Of a DNA stretch of 64,000 bases, positions 15,742 through 23,929 are shown in pieces. Under the pieces are notes generated by a model. The model was not told the origin of the DNA and did no database searches. It saw only the letters and a list, made by a program, of their open reading frames with translations. The first letter of the stretch is position 1. Each line of letters begins with the position of its first letter. The stretch is from NCEH01 sp040049195. GTDB taxonomy: Bacteria > Pseudomonadota > Alphaproteobacteria > Rhizobiales > Xanthobacteraceae. The position numbers and the translations under genes are program-made. The stretch lies in assembly GCF_040049195.1 (NCBI RefSeq), contig NZ_JBDZDL010000003.1, one strand, 5' to 3'.

Positions 15742-18708
15742 CTATTGCGCCGCCTCCTGCGCCTCCCGGTTCTGCTCCACCCCCGCCGCAAGGCTGCGGG
15801 AGAGGAGGCGGGCGACATGGATCGCGGAACGTTTGGCGCCGTCCGCGATCTGATGCCGGCAGGAGGTTCCGTCGGCGACGACAATGGCGTCCTCGCCCGC
15901 CGCGCGCACGGCCGGCAGAAGCGAGAGTTCCGCCATGGCCAGCGACACGTCGATGGTGTCGGCCCCATAGCCGAACGCGCCCGCCATGCCGCAGCAGCTG
16001 GATTCGATGGTGTCCACCTTCAGGCCCGGCACCAGACGCAGCGTCTTCTCGACCGCGCCCATGGCGGCGAACGCCTTCTGATGGCAATGGCCGTGCAGCA
16101 GCGCCGTGCCCTCGATCGCGCCGAGCGGCAAAGAAAGACGGCCCTGCTCGTGCTCGCGGGCCAGGAATTCCTCGAACAGCAGGGCATGGGCGGCGAGCCG
16201 GTCCGCCGATGCGCTTTTCAGCAGCGCCGGCACCTCGTCGCGGAACGTGAGCAGGCAACTCGGCTCCAGCCCCACCACCGGCACGCCGCGCGACACGAAC
16301 GGATCGAGCGCGGCAACCACCCGCTCGGCCTCTGCCTTCGCGAGGTCCGGCCGTCCCACCGAGAGGAAGGTGCGGCCGCAGCACAAGGGCCGCCCGCCCT
16401 CCTGGGGCCGCGCGAGATGGACCCGGTAGCCGCCGGCGACGAGCACCTCCAGCGCCGCGTCGAGATTCTCCTTCTCGAACACCCGGTTGAACGTATCGGC
16501 GAACAGCACCACGTCGCGCCCGTCGGGATCGCCGAACATGCCGCCCTTGGGGGCGAACACATCGCGCCGCCAGCGCGGCAGGGTGCGGCGGGCGCTGAAG
16601 CCGGTCAGTTTTTCCGACAGCTGCGCCGCGCCGGGCAGGCGATCTCGCAGATTGAGCAGCGGCGCGATCTTGGCCGCGAGCGGCGCATAGCGCGGCAGCC
16701 AACCCACGAGCCGGTCGCGCAGGGAATGGCCGTATTTCGCCGCCCGTGCCGCCAGCACCTCGATCTTCATGCGGGCCATGTCCACGCCGGTGGGGCATTC
16801 GCGCCGGCAGCCCTTGCAGGAGACACACAGCTTCAGCGTCTCGGCCATGGCGTCGGAGGTGAAGGCATCGGGGCCCAATTGGCCGGTGATGGCGAGGCGC
16901 AACGTATTGGCCCGGCCGCGCGTCACGTCCTTCTCGTCGCGGGTGACGCGATAGGACGGGCACATGGTGCCGCCGGAAAGCTTCCGGCACGCGCCATTGT
17001 TGTTGCACATCTCGACCGCGCCCTGGAACCCGCCGCCGGCGCCCGAATAGGCCGACCAGTCGAGCTGCGTTTCCATGGGCTGGCCGGCATAGCCGGGGCC
17101 GTAACGCATCACGCTGCGATCATCGAACTTCGGCGCCCGCACGATCTTGCCGGGATTGTAGAGGCCCTGCGGATCGAAGCGGTCCTTCACCTCGGCAAAA
17201 GCGTTCACGAGGCGGGTGCCGAACATGGTCTCGTGGAATTCCGAGCGCACGATGCCGTCGCCATGCTCGCCGGAATGGGAGCCCTTGTAGGATTTCACCA
17301 GCGCGAATGCCTCCTCGGCGATGGCGCGCATGGCTTTCAGATCCTTGTCCTGGCGCAGGTTCAGCACCGGGCGCACATGCAGGCAGCCTTCGGAGGCGTG
17401 GGCATACCAGGTGCCGCGCGTGCCGTGCTTCTCGAACACTTGCGTGAGACGTTCGGTATATTCGGCGAGGTGCTCCAGCGGCACCGCGCAATCCTCCACG
17501 AAGGACACCGGCTTACCCGCTTCCTTCATGGACATCATGATGTTGAGGCCGGACGTGCGCACATCGGCGATGGCCGCCTGGAGGGCCGGGTTCAGCACGT
17601 CCACCACCCCGCCCCATTTGGCGCCGGAACGGTCCCAGCCGAAGCCGAGATCGCCCATCATTTGATGCAGGCGCTCCAGGCGCAGGGCGTTCTCTTCCTC
17701 GCTCTCCGCGAATTCCACCAGCAGGATCGCTTCCGGCGTGCCGCGCACGAACTGGCGCAGGGTCGGGCGGAACATGGCGATGTCGGAGGCGAGCGCGAGC
17801 AAGGTGGAATCCACCAGTTCCACCGCGATGGGCTTCAGCTTCACCAGATGCTGGGCCGCGTCCATGGCCTCGTAGAAGCTGCCGAAATGGCACGCGCCAA
17901 GCGCCCGCTTGCCGAGCACCGGCCACAGCTTCAATTCGATGCGGGTGGAAAAAGCGAGCGTACCTTCCGAGCCCACCAGCAGATGGGCAAGGTTCAGCGG
18001 CTTGCCCGGCAGCAAGGCGTCGAGATTATAACCGCCCACGCGGCGCTGGACCTTGGGAAACCGCGCCTTCACCTCGTCCGCCTCGCGGGCGCCCAGCGCC
18101 AGCAGATCCTGCGCCAGCGGCAGGAGCGGCGAGCCGGTCTCGATCTCGTGCAGATTGGGGGAGACCGCGCCGAAATGCGCCGGCGTTCCATCCGCCAGCA
18201 CGGCATCGAGCGAGATCACATTGTCCCGCATGGTGCCATAGCGCAGCGAGCGGCCGCCGCAGGAATTATTGCCCGCCATGCCGCCGATGGTGGCGCGCGA
18301 GGCGGTGGACACATCCACCGGAAACCACAGGCCGTGCGGCTTCAGCTGGCGGTTCAGCTCATCCAGCACGATGCCTGGCTCGACCACGCAGCGCCGCCCC
18401 TCCACGTCGAGGTCGAGGATGCGCGTCAAATGCTTGGAGCAATCCACCACAAGGGCGTCGTTGAGGGTCTGGCCGCACTGGGAGGTGCCGCCGCCGCGTG
18501 GCAGCACGCGGGCGCCCTCTTCCCGCGCCAAGGCGATGGCGCGCTCCGCCTCGTCCACCGAGCGAGGCACGACCACGCCCACGGGCATCATCTGGTAGAC
18601 CGAGGCGTCGGTGGCGTAGCGCCCGCGGCTGAAGCGGTCGAACAGCACGTCGCCGGTGGTCTCGGCGCGGAGCCGACGTTCCAATCCGGGCATCAGGCGT
18701 GCCGCCAT
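15742..18708 (-). CDS. YdiJ-like FAD/Fe-S 2-hydroxyacid dehydrogenase
   Basis: A 988-residue fusion of a GlcD-type flavoprotein and a GlpC/GlcF-type Fe-S part. Domain order: FAD-binding_4 (about 15-200, with RGGGTSQCGQTLNDALVVD and GGMAGNNSCGGRSLRYGTM), FAD-oxidase C-terminal part (to about 480), Fe-S region with CNNNGACRKLSGGTMCPSY and CVSCKGCRRECPTG (about 620-640), then two CCG-type domains (LCCGRTFLSVG, SSCCGMAGAFGYG). The layout matches E. coli YdiJ (D-2-hydroxyglutarate dehydrogenase) and related D-lactate dehydrogenases. The start at 18708 has GGGAG upstream; a frame extension to 18795 lacks family sequence. With tctC next, it may oxidise the 2-hydroxyacid imported by TctABC. Confidence 0.88.
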   Translation of the reverse strand: MAARLMPGLERRLRAETTGDVLFDRFSRGRYATDASVYQMMPVGVVVPRSVDEAERAIALAREEGARVLPRGGGTSQCGQTLNDALVVDCSKHLTRILDLDVEGRRCVVEPGIVLDELNRQLKPHGLWFPVDVSTASRATIGGMAGNNSCGGRSLRYGTMRDNVISLDAVLADGTPAHFGAVSPNLHEIETGSPLLPLAQDLLALGAREADEVKARFPKVQRRVGGYNLDALLPGKPLNLAHLLVGSEGTLAFSTRIELKLWPVLGKRALGACHFGSFYEAMDAAQHLVKLKPIAVELVDSTLLALASDIAMFRPTLRQFVRGTPEAILLVEFAESEEENALRLERLHQMMGDLGFGWDRSGAKWGGVVDVLNPALQAAIADVRTSGLNIMMSMKEAGKPVSFVEDCAVPLEHLAEYTERLTQVFEKHGTRGTWYAHASEGCLHVRPVLNLRQDKDLKAMRAIAEEAFALVKSYKGSHSGEHGDGIVRSEFHETMFGTRLVNAFAEVKDRFDPQGLYNPGKIVRAPKFDDRSVMRYGPGYAGQPMETQLDWSAYSGAGGGFQGAVEMCNNNGACRKLSGGTMCPSYRVTRDEKDVTRGRANTLRLAITGQLGPDAFTSDAMAETLKLCVSCKGCRRECPTGVDMARMKIEVLAARAAKYGHSLRDRLVGWLPRYAPLAAKIAPLLNLRDRLPGAAQLSEKLTGFSARRTLPRWRRDVFAPKGGMFGDPDGRDVVLFADTFNRVFEKENLDAALEVLVAGGYRVHLARPQEGGRPLCCGRTFLSVGRPDLAKAEAERVVAALDPFVSRGVPVVGLEPSCLLTFRDEVPALLKSASADRLAAHALLFEEFLAREHEQGRLSLPLGAIEGTALLHGHCHQKAFAAMGAVEKTLRLVPGLKVDTIESSCCGMAGAFGYGADTIDVSLAMAELSLLPAVRAAGEDAIVVADGTSCRHQIADGAKRSAIHVARLLSRSLAAGVEQNREAQEAAQ

Positions 18709-18769
18709 CCTCGCTTCTCCCACCCTGGCGCCTTCGCTTCCGGTCTGTTCGCCGGACTTGAAACTGATT

Positions 18770-18795
18770 TTGCATTCATAATTCATTTCATGCAA
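18770..18795. promoter_or_regulatory. AT-rich inverted repeat in the divergent promoter region
   Basis: TTGCAT (18770-18775) and ATGCAA (18790-18795) flank an AT-rich 14-bp core in the 230-bp gap between the minus-strand dehydrogenase gene and the plus-strand aminotransferase gene. It stands out from the GC-rich surroundings and is a plausible operator for the GntR regulator at 20227. No strong -35/-10 pair was identified. Confidence 0.35.
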
Positions 18796-18938
18796 GATGC
18801 GTTTCGCGCGCTGCCGTCGCCGCGCCGCGTCCGGCTTCCGGCCGGCGCCGGCCGACGAGGGCCAACGGCCTGAAACAGCGCGCTAAATCGCGGCGGGATT
18901 TTTCCGGTCGCCAAACGATCCAAGGGGAGCCAAACCCG

Positions 18939-20147
18939 ATGGCCAGCAATTCCGCCCGCGTCGCGGGGCGCCATTTCCTGCAGATTCCCGGCCCGACGCC
19001 GGTGCCCGACCGCATCATGCGGGCCATGGACATGCCCGTGATCGACCATCGCGGACCGGATTTCCAGAAGCTCGGACGCCGGGTGCTGGACGGCATCAAG
19101 ACCGTCTTCCGCACCAGCGCCCCGGTCATCATCTACCCCGCCTCGGGCACGGGTGCATGGGAAGCGGCGCTGGTGAACACGCTCTCCGCCGGCGACAAGG
19201 TGCTGATGTTCGAGACCGGGCATTTCGCCACCCTGTGGAAGAACATGGCGCTGAAGATCGGCATCCAGCCGGAATTCATCGCCTCCGACTGGCGCATCGG
19301 CGCGGATGCCGCCGCCATCGAGGCGCGGCTGAAGGAAGACAAGGCGCACGAGATCAAGGCCGTGTGCGTGGTGCACAACGAGACCTCCACCGGCTGCATC
19401 ACCCTGGTGCCGGAGATCCGCCGCGCCATCGATGCGGCCGGCCATCCCGCCTTGCTGATGGTGGACACCATCTCCTCGCTGGCCTCGATTGATTATCGCC
19501 ACGACGAATGGGGTGTGGACGTCACGGTGGCGGGCTCGCAGAAGGGGCTGATGCTGCCGCCCGGCCTCTCCTTCACCGCCGTGAGCGAGAAGGCGCTGGC
19601 TGCCACCAAGACCTCCAAGCTGCCCAAGCTGTTCTGGGCGTGGGAAGAGATGCTGGGGCCCAACCGCAACGGCTTCTTCCCCTACACGCCCGGCACCACC
19701 CTGCTCTACGGCCTCGCCGAGGCCATCGACATGCTGCACGAGGAGGGGCTGGAGAATGTCTTCGCCCGCCACGATCGCCATGCGGAAGCGACGCGACGCG
19801 CCGTGCGCGCGTGGGGACTGGACGTGCTGTGCCGCGAGGCGAAATATTACTCCTCCTCACTGACCGCGGTGCTGGTGCCAGAAGGCCATGATGCCGACCG
19901 CTTCCGCCAGGTGGCGTTGGAGCATTTCGATATTTCGCTCGGCACCGGCCTCACCAAGCTGCAAGGCCGGGTGTTCCGCATCGGCCATCTCGGCGATACC
20001 AACGACCTGACCATTCTCGGCGCGCTCGCGGGCGTGGAGATGAGCCTGGAGCTGGCCGGCATTCCGCACCGCAAGGGCGGCGTGCAGGCGGCCATGGACT
20101 ATTTCGCCGCCGCCGCGCGCCATCAGGTGCCGGTCGCCGCCGAATAG
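18939..20147 (+). CDS. Class V aminotransferase, serine-glyoxylate aminotransferase-like
   Basis: PLP-dependent aminotransferase, 402 residues. The N-terminal LQIPGPTPVPDRIMRAM and DHRGPDF motif, the stretch VIIYPASGTGAWEAALVN, VVHNETSTGCI, the Asp in LLMVDTISSL and the PLP lysine in VAGSQKGLMLPPGL all fit the serine/alanine-glyoxylate aminotransferase branch (SgaA of methylotrophs). Preceded by AAGGGGAG. It lies divergent from the YdiJ-like dehydrogenase; the pair could interconvert hydroxy-, oxo- and amino acids such as glycolate/glyoxylate/glycine or serine/hydroxypyruvate. Exact amino donor cannot be read from sequence. Confidence 0.88.
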   Translation: MASNSARVAGRHFLQIPGPTPVPDRIMRAMDMPVIDHRGPDFQKLGRRVLDGIKTVFRTSAPVIIYPASGTGAWEAALVNTLSAGDKVLMFETGHFATLWKNMALKIGIQPEFIASDWRIGADAAAIEARLKEDKAHEIKAVCVVHNETSTGCITLVPEIRRAIDAAGHPALLMVDTISSLASIDYRHDEWGVDVTVAGSQKGLMLPPGLSFTAVSEKALAATKTSKLPKLFWAWEEMLGPNRNGFFPYTPGTTLLYGLAEAIDMLHEEGLENVFARHDRHAEATRRAVRAWGLDVLCREAKYYSSSLTAVLVPEGHDADRFRQVALEHFDISLGTGLTKLQGRVFRIGHLGDTNDLTILGALAGVEMSLELAGIPHRKGGVQAAMDYFAAAARHQVPVAAE

Positions 20148-20160
20148 CGCGCGCTGGACG

Positions 20161-20189
20161 CCGGCGCGGGCGATCTCGCCCCGCGCCGG
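20161..20189 (+). terminator. Hairpin terminator after the aminotransferase gene
   Basis: CCGGCGCGGG (20161-20170) and CCCGCGCCGG (20180-20189) form a 10-bp perfect stem with a 9-nt loop, 14 bp behind the stop codon. No T-run follows, as is common in very GC-rich genomes. The GntR gene begins 38 bp further on. Confidence 0.5.
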
Positions 20190-20226
20190 AGCGGAACCCT
20201 TCTCGCCTCAGGAGAGCGAGTGTTCC

Positions 20227-21069
20227 ATGCCTGAAACCACGCCAAAGGCGCTCATCGCGCGACGCAGCCTGCACGGCGAGCTCGTGCCGCTGCTGCGCGA
20301 CATGATCCTCGGCGATGAATTGCAGCCGGGCGACAAGATCCCCGAGCTGGCGCTCTGCGCCCGCTTCGGCGTCTCGCGCACGCCTTTGCGGGAAGCGCTG
20401 AAGGTGCTCGCGGCCGAGGGCCTGCTGGTGCTCACGCCCAATCGCGGGGCCATGGTGGCGCGCATCTCGGACGAGGAGATCGACGCGTATTTCCCCATCA
20501 TGGGCGCGCTGGAAGCGCTTGCCGGGGAGATTGCCTGCACCCGCATCACCGAGGCGCAGTTCGCCAAGCTCAAGGCCATGCACGACGCCATGGTCGCCCA
20601 TTATCAGGCGGGCGAGGTCGCGCCTTATCTCAACCTCAACAAGGCGATCCATGCCGCCTTCTTCGAGATCGCCGGCAATGCGCCACTGACCCAGCTCTAT
20701 AATAATCTGATGGTGCGCATCCATGCGGTGCGGTTCGTGGCGAAGAAATCGCCGGCCCGCTGGCGCGAGGCGGTGGAGGACCATGATCGCATGATGGAAG
20801 CGCTGGCGGAGCGCGACGGGCCCCGGCTCGGCCGCATTCTGCGGGATCACCTGCGGCACAAGGCCGGCATGGTGCATGAATCGCTCGCCGGCCTTGATGC
20901 CCGGGGAAATCCCCTGGCGGAGACGCCCGTCCCGCGCGCAGCGGAAAAGCGTGCGGCCAAAGCCGCCGGCAAGCCGAACGCGCCGGGCCCGAGCCGAACG
21001 GCGCCGGCCCGTGGCAAGGCCGCCGGCCGCGTGCCGCGCCCCAAGACCGGCGCCGAATCAGCGACCTGA
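20227..21069 (+). CDS. GntR-family (FCD) transcriptional regulator with basic C-terminal tail
   Basis: 280-residue regulator. N-terminal winged helix with LQPGDKIPELALCARFGVSRTPLREALKVLAAEGLLVLTPNRGAMVA (read in two pieces) and FCD domain (about 80-215) with GALEALAGEIACTR, LNLNKAIHAAFFEIAGN and EDHDRMMEALAERD. From about residue 235 a 45-residue Ala/Lys/Pro/Arg-rich tail follows (AEKRAAKAAGKPNAPGPSRT), unusual for the family. The last 12 bp overlap the end of the convergent nitrilase-family gene. Likely controls the neighbouring aminotransferase/dehydrogenase/TctABC genes. Confidence 0.88.
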   Translation: MPETTPKALIARRSLHGELVPLLRDMILGDELQPGDKIPELALCARFGVSRTPLREALKVLAAEGLLVLTPNRGAMVARISDEEIDAYFPIMGALEALAGEIACTRITEAQFAKLKAMHDAMVAHYQAGEVAPYLNLNKAIHAAFFEIAGNAPLTQLYNNLMVRIHAVRFVAKKSPARWREAVEDHDRMMEALAERDGPRLGRILRDHLRHKAGMVHESLAGLDARGNPLAETPVPRAAEKRAAKAAGKPNAPGPSRTAPARGKAAGRVPRPKTGAESAT

Positions 21070-21879
21070 CGTCTCCTGGCTGGGAACGGCGCCGCGCGTG
21101 GCGTAAAGCGTCGGCCGGCGCTCCTCCAGATAGGGATTTTCCGCCCGCGCGGCGTCGTAGGCGCGCGGCTCGATCCGCGCCATCAGCAGCGCCTCGGCCT
21201 CGCCGGCCCGGGCCAGATCCTCGCCGTCCGGCGCCGCGATCACCGAGCAGCCCTGGTAGGTCAGCCCGCGCTCGCTGCCGCACAAATCCGCATAGGCGAT
21301 GAAGACATGGTTCTCCAGCGCCCGCGCCGGCACGAGGCTGAGCGCGATGCGCCGGCAGGACGGGGTCGCGGCGAGTGCGGTCGGCACCACCACCAGATCC
21401 GCCCCCGCAAGGGCAAGGCCCTGCACCATCTCGGGGAATTCCACATCGTAGCAGATCAGGAATCCTACCTTGAGGCCGGCGATTTCGACGATGTCGGAGT
21501 AGGCACCGGCGGCGGTGAACGCCGCCTTCTCGTCCGGCCCATAGAGATGGCATTTGCGATAGACGAAGGGGCTGTCCTGCGGCCGCGCCAGGACGAGGCT
21601 GTTATAGATCGCGCCGTCCGCCCGCTCGGGAAAGCCCGCCACCAGGGCCAGCCCGGCGCGCGCCGCGATCTCGCCCAGGCGGCGGACCAGCGGGCCATCG
21701 CGCGGCTCAGCGAGGCGCGCGATGTCGGCGCCGATATTGTAGCCGGTGACGCCCATTTCCGGGGTGACCAGCAGATCGCAGCCGAACGCCCCCGCGGCCA
21801 TGGCGGCCTGCTCGATGCGGGCGAGATTGGCGACCGGGTCGGCGGCGGCCGGCGTCATCTGCAATAAGGCGATCAGCAT
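21058..21879 (-). CDS. Carbon-nitrogen hydrolase (nitrilase superfamily)
   Basis: 273-residue nitrilase-fold amidase. The Glu-Lys-Cys triad is visible: Glu in VTPEMGVTGYN (about residue 43), Lys in YRKCHLYGPDEKAAF, and the nucleophile Cys in VGFLICYDVEFPEM. The length fits omega-amidase/R-amidase/N-carbamoyl-amino-acid-type members rather than true nitrilases. It lies 41 bp behind the TetR gene on the same strand and is probably co-transcribed with it, away from the importer/monooxygenase operon. A role in hydrolysing an amide or ureido intermediate of that operon is inferred. Confidence 0.9.
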   Translation of the reverse strand: MLIALLQMTPAAADPVANLARIEQAAMAAGAFGCDLLVTPEMGVTGYNIGADIARLAEPRDGPLVRRLGEIAARAGLALVAGFPERADGAIYNSLVLARPQDSPFVYRKCHLYGPDEKAAFTAAGAYSDIVEIAGLKVGFLICYDVEFPEMVQGLALAGADLVVVPTALAATPSCRRIALSLVPARALENHVFIAYADLCGSERGLTYQGCSVIAAPDGEDLARAGEAEALLMARIEPRAYDAARAENPYLEERRPTLYATRGAVPSQETSGR

Positions 21880-21920
21880 GAACGCTCCGTCGGAAGGCCG
21901 TGCGGGGGCGGAATTGAAGC

Positions 21921-22544
21921 TCAGGCCTCCGCCGGCCGCACGCCCAGGAAATGAAGGATGAACTCGCGCAATTCCTCGATGTCCGTCGCGATGCGATCAT
22001 CGCCGCGGCTGGCGGAGGCATGGAAGATGCCATCGAGGTGCAGGCCGATCAGCCGGGCCATCTTGGCCGTGTCCACGGGCCGGTACAGGCCGGCGGCGAT
22101 GCCACGCGCCAGGGTCTCTTCCACCAGGACGCGCTCGTCGCGATAGAAATCCGCGATCAATTGGTCGACTTGCGCGTCGCGGGCATTGAGCGCCGCGTAG
22201 TCGGCCATGATCTTCACCATGCGCGTCACCGTCGGGGCGATCTCGATCTGGATATCGAGCCAGGCACCGATATCGGAGAGCGGATCGTTGTCGCGCGCAC
22301 CGCGCCGCGCCTCGTAGCCGGCCATGATCTGGTTCAGCGCGTGGGCGAGCACGCTGCGGAACAAATGGTCCTTGTTCTCGAAATAATGGTAGATCAGCCC
22401 CACATTGATCCCGCAGGCCAGCGCGATGTCACGCACGGTGACGATGCTGTAGTGGGACGTGCCGAACAACTTCAGCGCTTCATCCAGGATGAGTTCTGAC
22501 CGCTTGGCCGGATCCAGGCGCTGGCGCACCGCCTTCACGTTCAT
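21921..22544 (-). CDS. TetR-family transcriptional regulator
   Basis: 207-residue regulator with an N-terminal helix-turn-helix (about 15-60: ELILDEALKLFGTSHYS, VRDIALACGINVGLIYHYF, ENKDHLFRSVL) and a variable alpha-helical ligand domain. It is divergent from the importer-monooxygenase operon, with a 270-bp intergenic region that contains a TetR-type palindrome (22759-22774). This is the arrangement of RutR and many other TetR repressors, so it likely represses the divergent operon and itself until the imported compound or a breakdown product binds. Confidence 0.92.
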   Translation of the reverse strand: MNVKAVRQRLDPAKRSELILDEALKLFGTSHYSIVTVRDIALACGINVGLIYHYFENKDHLFRSVLAHALNQIMAGYEARRGARDNDPLSDIGAWLDIQIEIAPTVTRMVKIMADYAALNARDAQVDQLIADFYRDERVLVEETLARGIAAGLYRPVDTAKMARLIGLHLDGIFHASASRGDDRIATDIEELREFILHFLGVRPAEA

Positions 22545-22758
22545 TCAAAACTCTCCCTTCGGGCGAAGCATCGCATGCCCCGCCTGCCGCGGCCACTTCG
22601 GGTTATCCCGTAGGTCATAGGGCGAAAACCCGCTTTTCGCTGCCGATATCTCAGGCAATACCCGCTCGCAATTGCACAAGATAGGGCTTTTAGGGCCTTG
22701 CGGCATAAGGCTTTGCATAAATGTTGTGCGGTGCAAAAATCCCTCTTGCAGGTGCGTA

Positions 22759-22774
22759 TTAAACGCTCGCTTAA
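22759..22774. promoter_or_regulatory. Candidate TetR operator
   Basis: The 16-bp imperfect palindrome TTAAACGCTCGCTTAA (12 of 16 positions symmetric, form TTAAnCGnnCGnTTAA) lies 41 bp before the binding-protein start and 215 bp before the TetR start. A second perfect palindrome, CGCTTAATAAGCG (22768-22780), overlaps it. Size, symmetry and position fit a TetR operator. It does not resemble the RutR site TTGACCAnnTGGTCAA. Confidence 0.5.
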
Positions 22775-22814
22775 TAAGCGTCGTCTTGTCGCATTCGACC
22801 GTCGGAGTTCGCCT

Positions 22815-23900
22815 ATGAACCGCATTTTCCGCGCCGTGGTCCTGCTCGCCCTCCTCTGTAGCGCCCTGTTCGGCGCCGGCCCGAATCGCGCCGAGGCCGC
22901 CGAGAAGAAATCGTTCAAGATGGGCTATTCCATCTATGTCGGCTTCATGCCGCTCGCCTACATGAAGCAATCCGGTATCCTCAAGAAGTGGGCCGATAAA
23001 TACGGCATCGATATCGATATCGTGCTGGTGAACGATTACGTCGGTTCCATCAACCAGTTCATTGCCGGTGATCTGGACGCGGTGGGCGTCGCGGGCATGG
23101 ACGGGCTCACCATGCCGGCCGCCGGCGGCGTGGATACCTCGATCTTCCTCATCACCGATTTCTCGAACGGCAATGACGCGCTGCTGTCCAAATCGGCCAA
23201 GTCCGTCGCCGAGCTGAAGGGCCAGGATATCTACCTGCTGGAATTCAGCGTCTCCCACTATCTGCTCGACCGCGCCCTGGTGATGAACGGTCTGCATGGC
23301 GTCGGCGCGGTGAAGACCATCAATATCTCGGACGCCGATATCGCCTCCGCCTATCTCACCAAGCCGGAACTGAAGCACGCCGTCTCCTGGAAGCCCATGA
23401 CCGCCGACATGCTTGCGGGCAGCAAGGAGTCGAAGATCCTGTTCGACAGCTCCAAGATCCCCGGCGAGATCATGGACGTCTTCATCGGCAAGACCGAGGT
23501 GCTGAAGGACAATCCGAACTTCGCGAAGGCGATCACCGGCGCCTGGTATGAGGCGCTCGCCACGCTGAAGGCCGGTGGCGATGCGGCCAAGCCCATCAAC
23601 GAAATCATGGCCAGCGCCATGGGCACGGACGTTCCCGGCCTCCAGTCGCAGGTGGAGACCACCCATTTCTTCTACACGCCCGGCGAGGCCGCGGCCTTCC
23701 TCACCGCCGCCAGCACCAAGAAGGCCTGGGACTATATCCGCACCTTCTGCTTCGACCGCGGCCTGTTCGGCCAGGGCGCGACCAATGTGGACGCCATCGG
23801 CATCATGATGCCCGACGGCAGCGTGCTCGGCGATACAAAGAACGTGAAGATGCGGGTCAACGCCTCGTTCGCCCAGGCGGCGGCCGACGGCAAGCTCTGA
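22815..23900 (+). CDS. NMT1-type ABC substrate-binding protein, urea-carboxylase-region family (copy 1)
   Basis: 361-residue periplasmic binding protein with signal peptide MNRIFRAVVLLALLCSALFGAG...RAEAA. The mature part (KMGYSIYVGFMPLAYM, GILKKWADKYGIDIDIVLVN, MPAAGGVDTSIFLITDFSNGND, FSVSHYLLDRAL, SSKIPGEIMDVFI) aligns closely by eye with the binding protein at 44994, which sits under a guanidine riboswitch; the two are clear paralogues. The ATG at 22815 gives the signal peptide; upstream extension to 22698 does not. It is the first gene of the TetR-controlled operon. Ligand inferred to be chemically related to guanidine or urea. Confidence 0.9.
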   Translation: MNRIFRAVVLLALLCSALFGAGPNRAEAAEKKSFKMGYSIYVGFMPLAYMKQSGILKKWADKYGIDIDIVLVNDYVGSINQFIAGDLDAVGVAGMDGLTMPAAGGVDTSIFLITDFSNGNDALLSKSAKSVAELKGQDIYLLEFSVSHYLLDRALVMNGLHGVGAVKTINISDADIASAYLTKPELKHAVSWKPMTADMLAGSKESKILFDSSKIPGEIMDVFIGKTEVLKDNPNFAKAITGAWYEALATLKAGGDAAKPINEIMASAMGTDVPGLQSQVETTHFFYTPGEAAAFLTAASTKKAWDYIRTFCFDRGLFGQGATNVDAIGIMMPDGSVLGDTKNVKMRVNASFAQAAADGKL

Positions 23901-23929
23901 CACCCAGCGAGAGAAGGGAGGGCTGATCC

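Noticed and set aside
15424..18873. Very long open frame (over 1100 codons) on the plus strand opposite the dehydrogenase and tctC genes
   Set aside because: Antisense shadow of high-GC coding sequence; the translation is Arg/Gly/His-rich without any family motif, while the minus strand encodes clear flavoprotein and TctC domains.
22545..22814. Second guanidine-I riboswitch before the paralogous importer
   Set aside because: None of the conserved blocks (CTAGGGTTCCG, GGTCCGAGAG, GGGATAAAAGCCCGGGAGA) occurs in this region. A sigma-54 promoter was also looked for; the best GG/GC pair has 11 bp spacing instead of 10.
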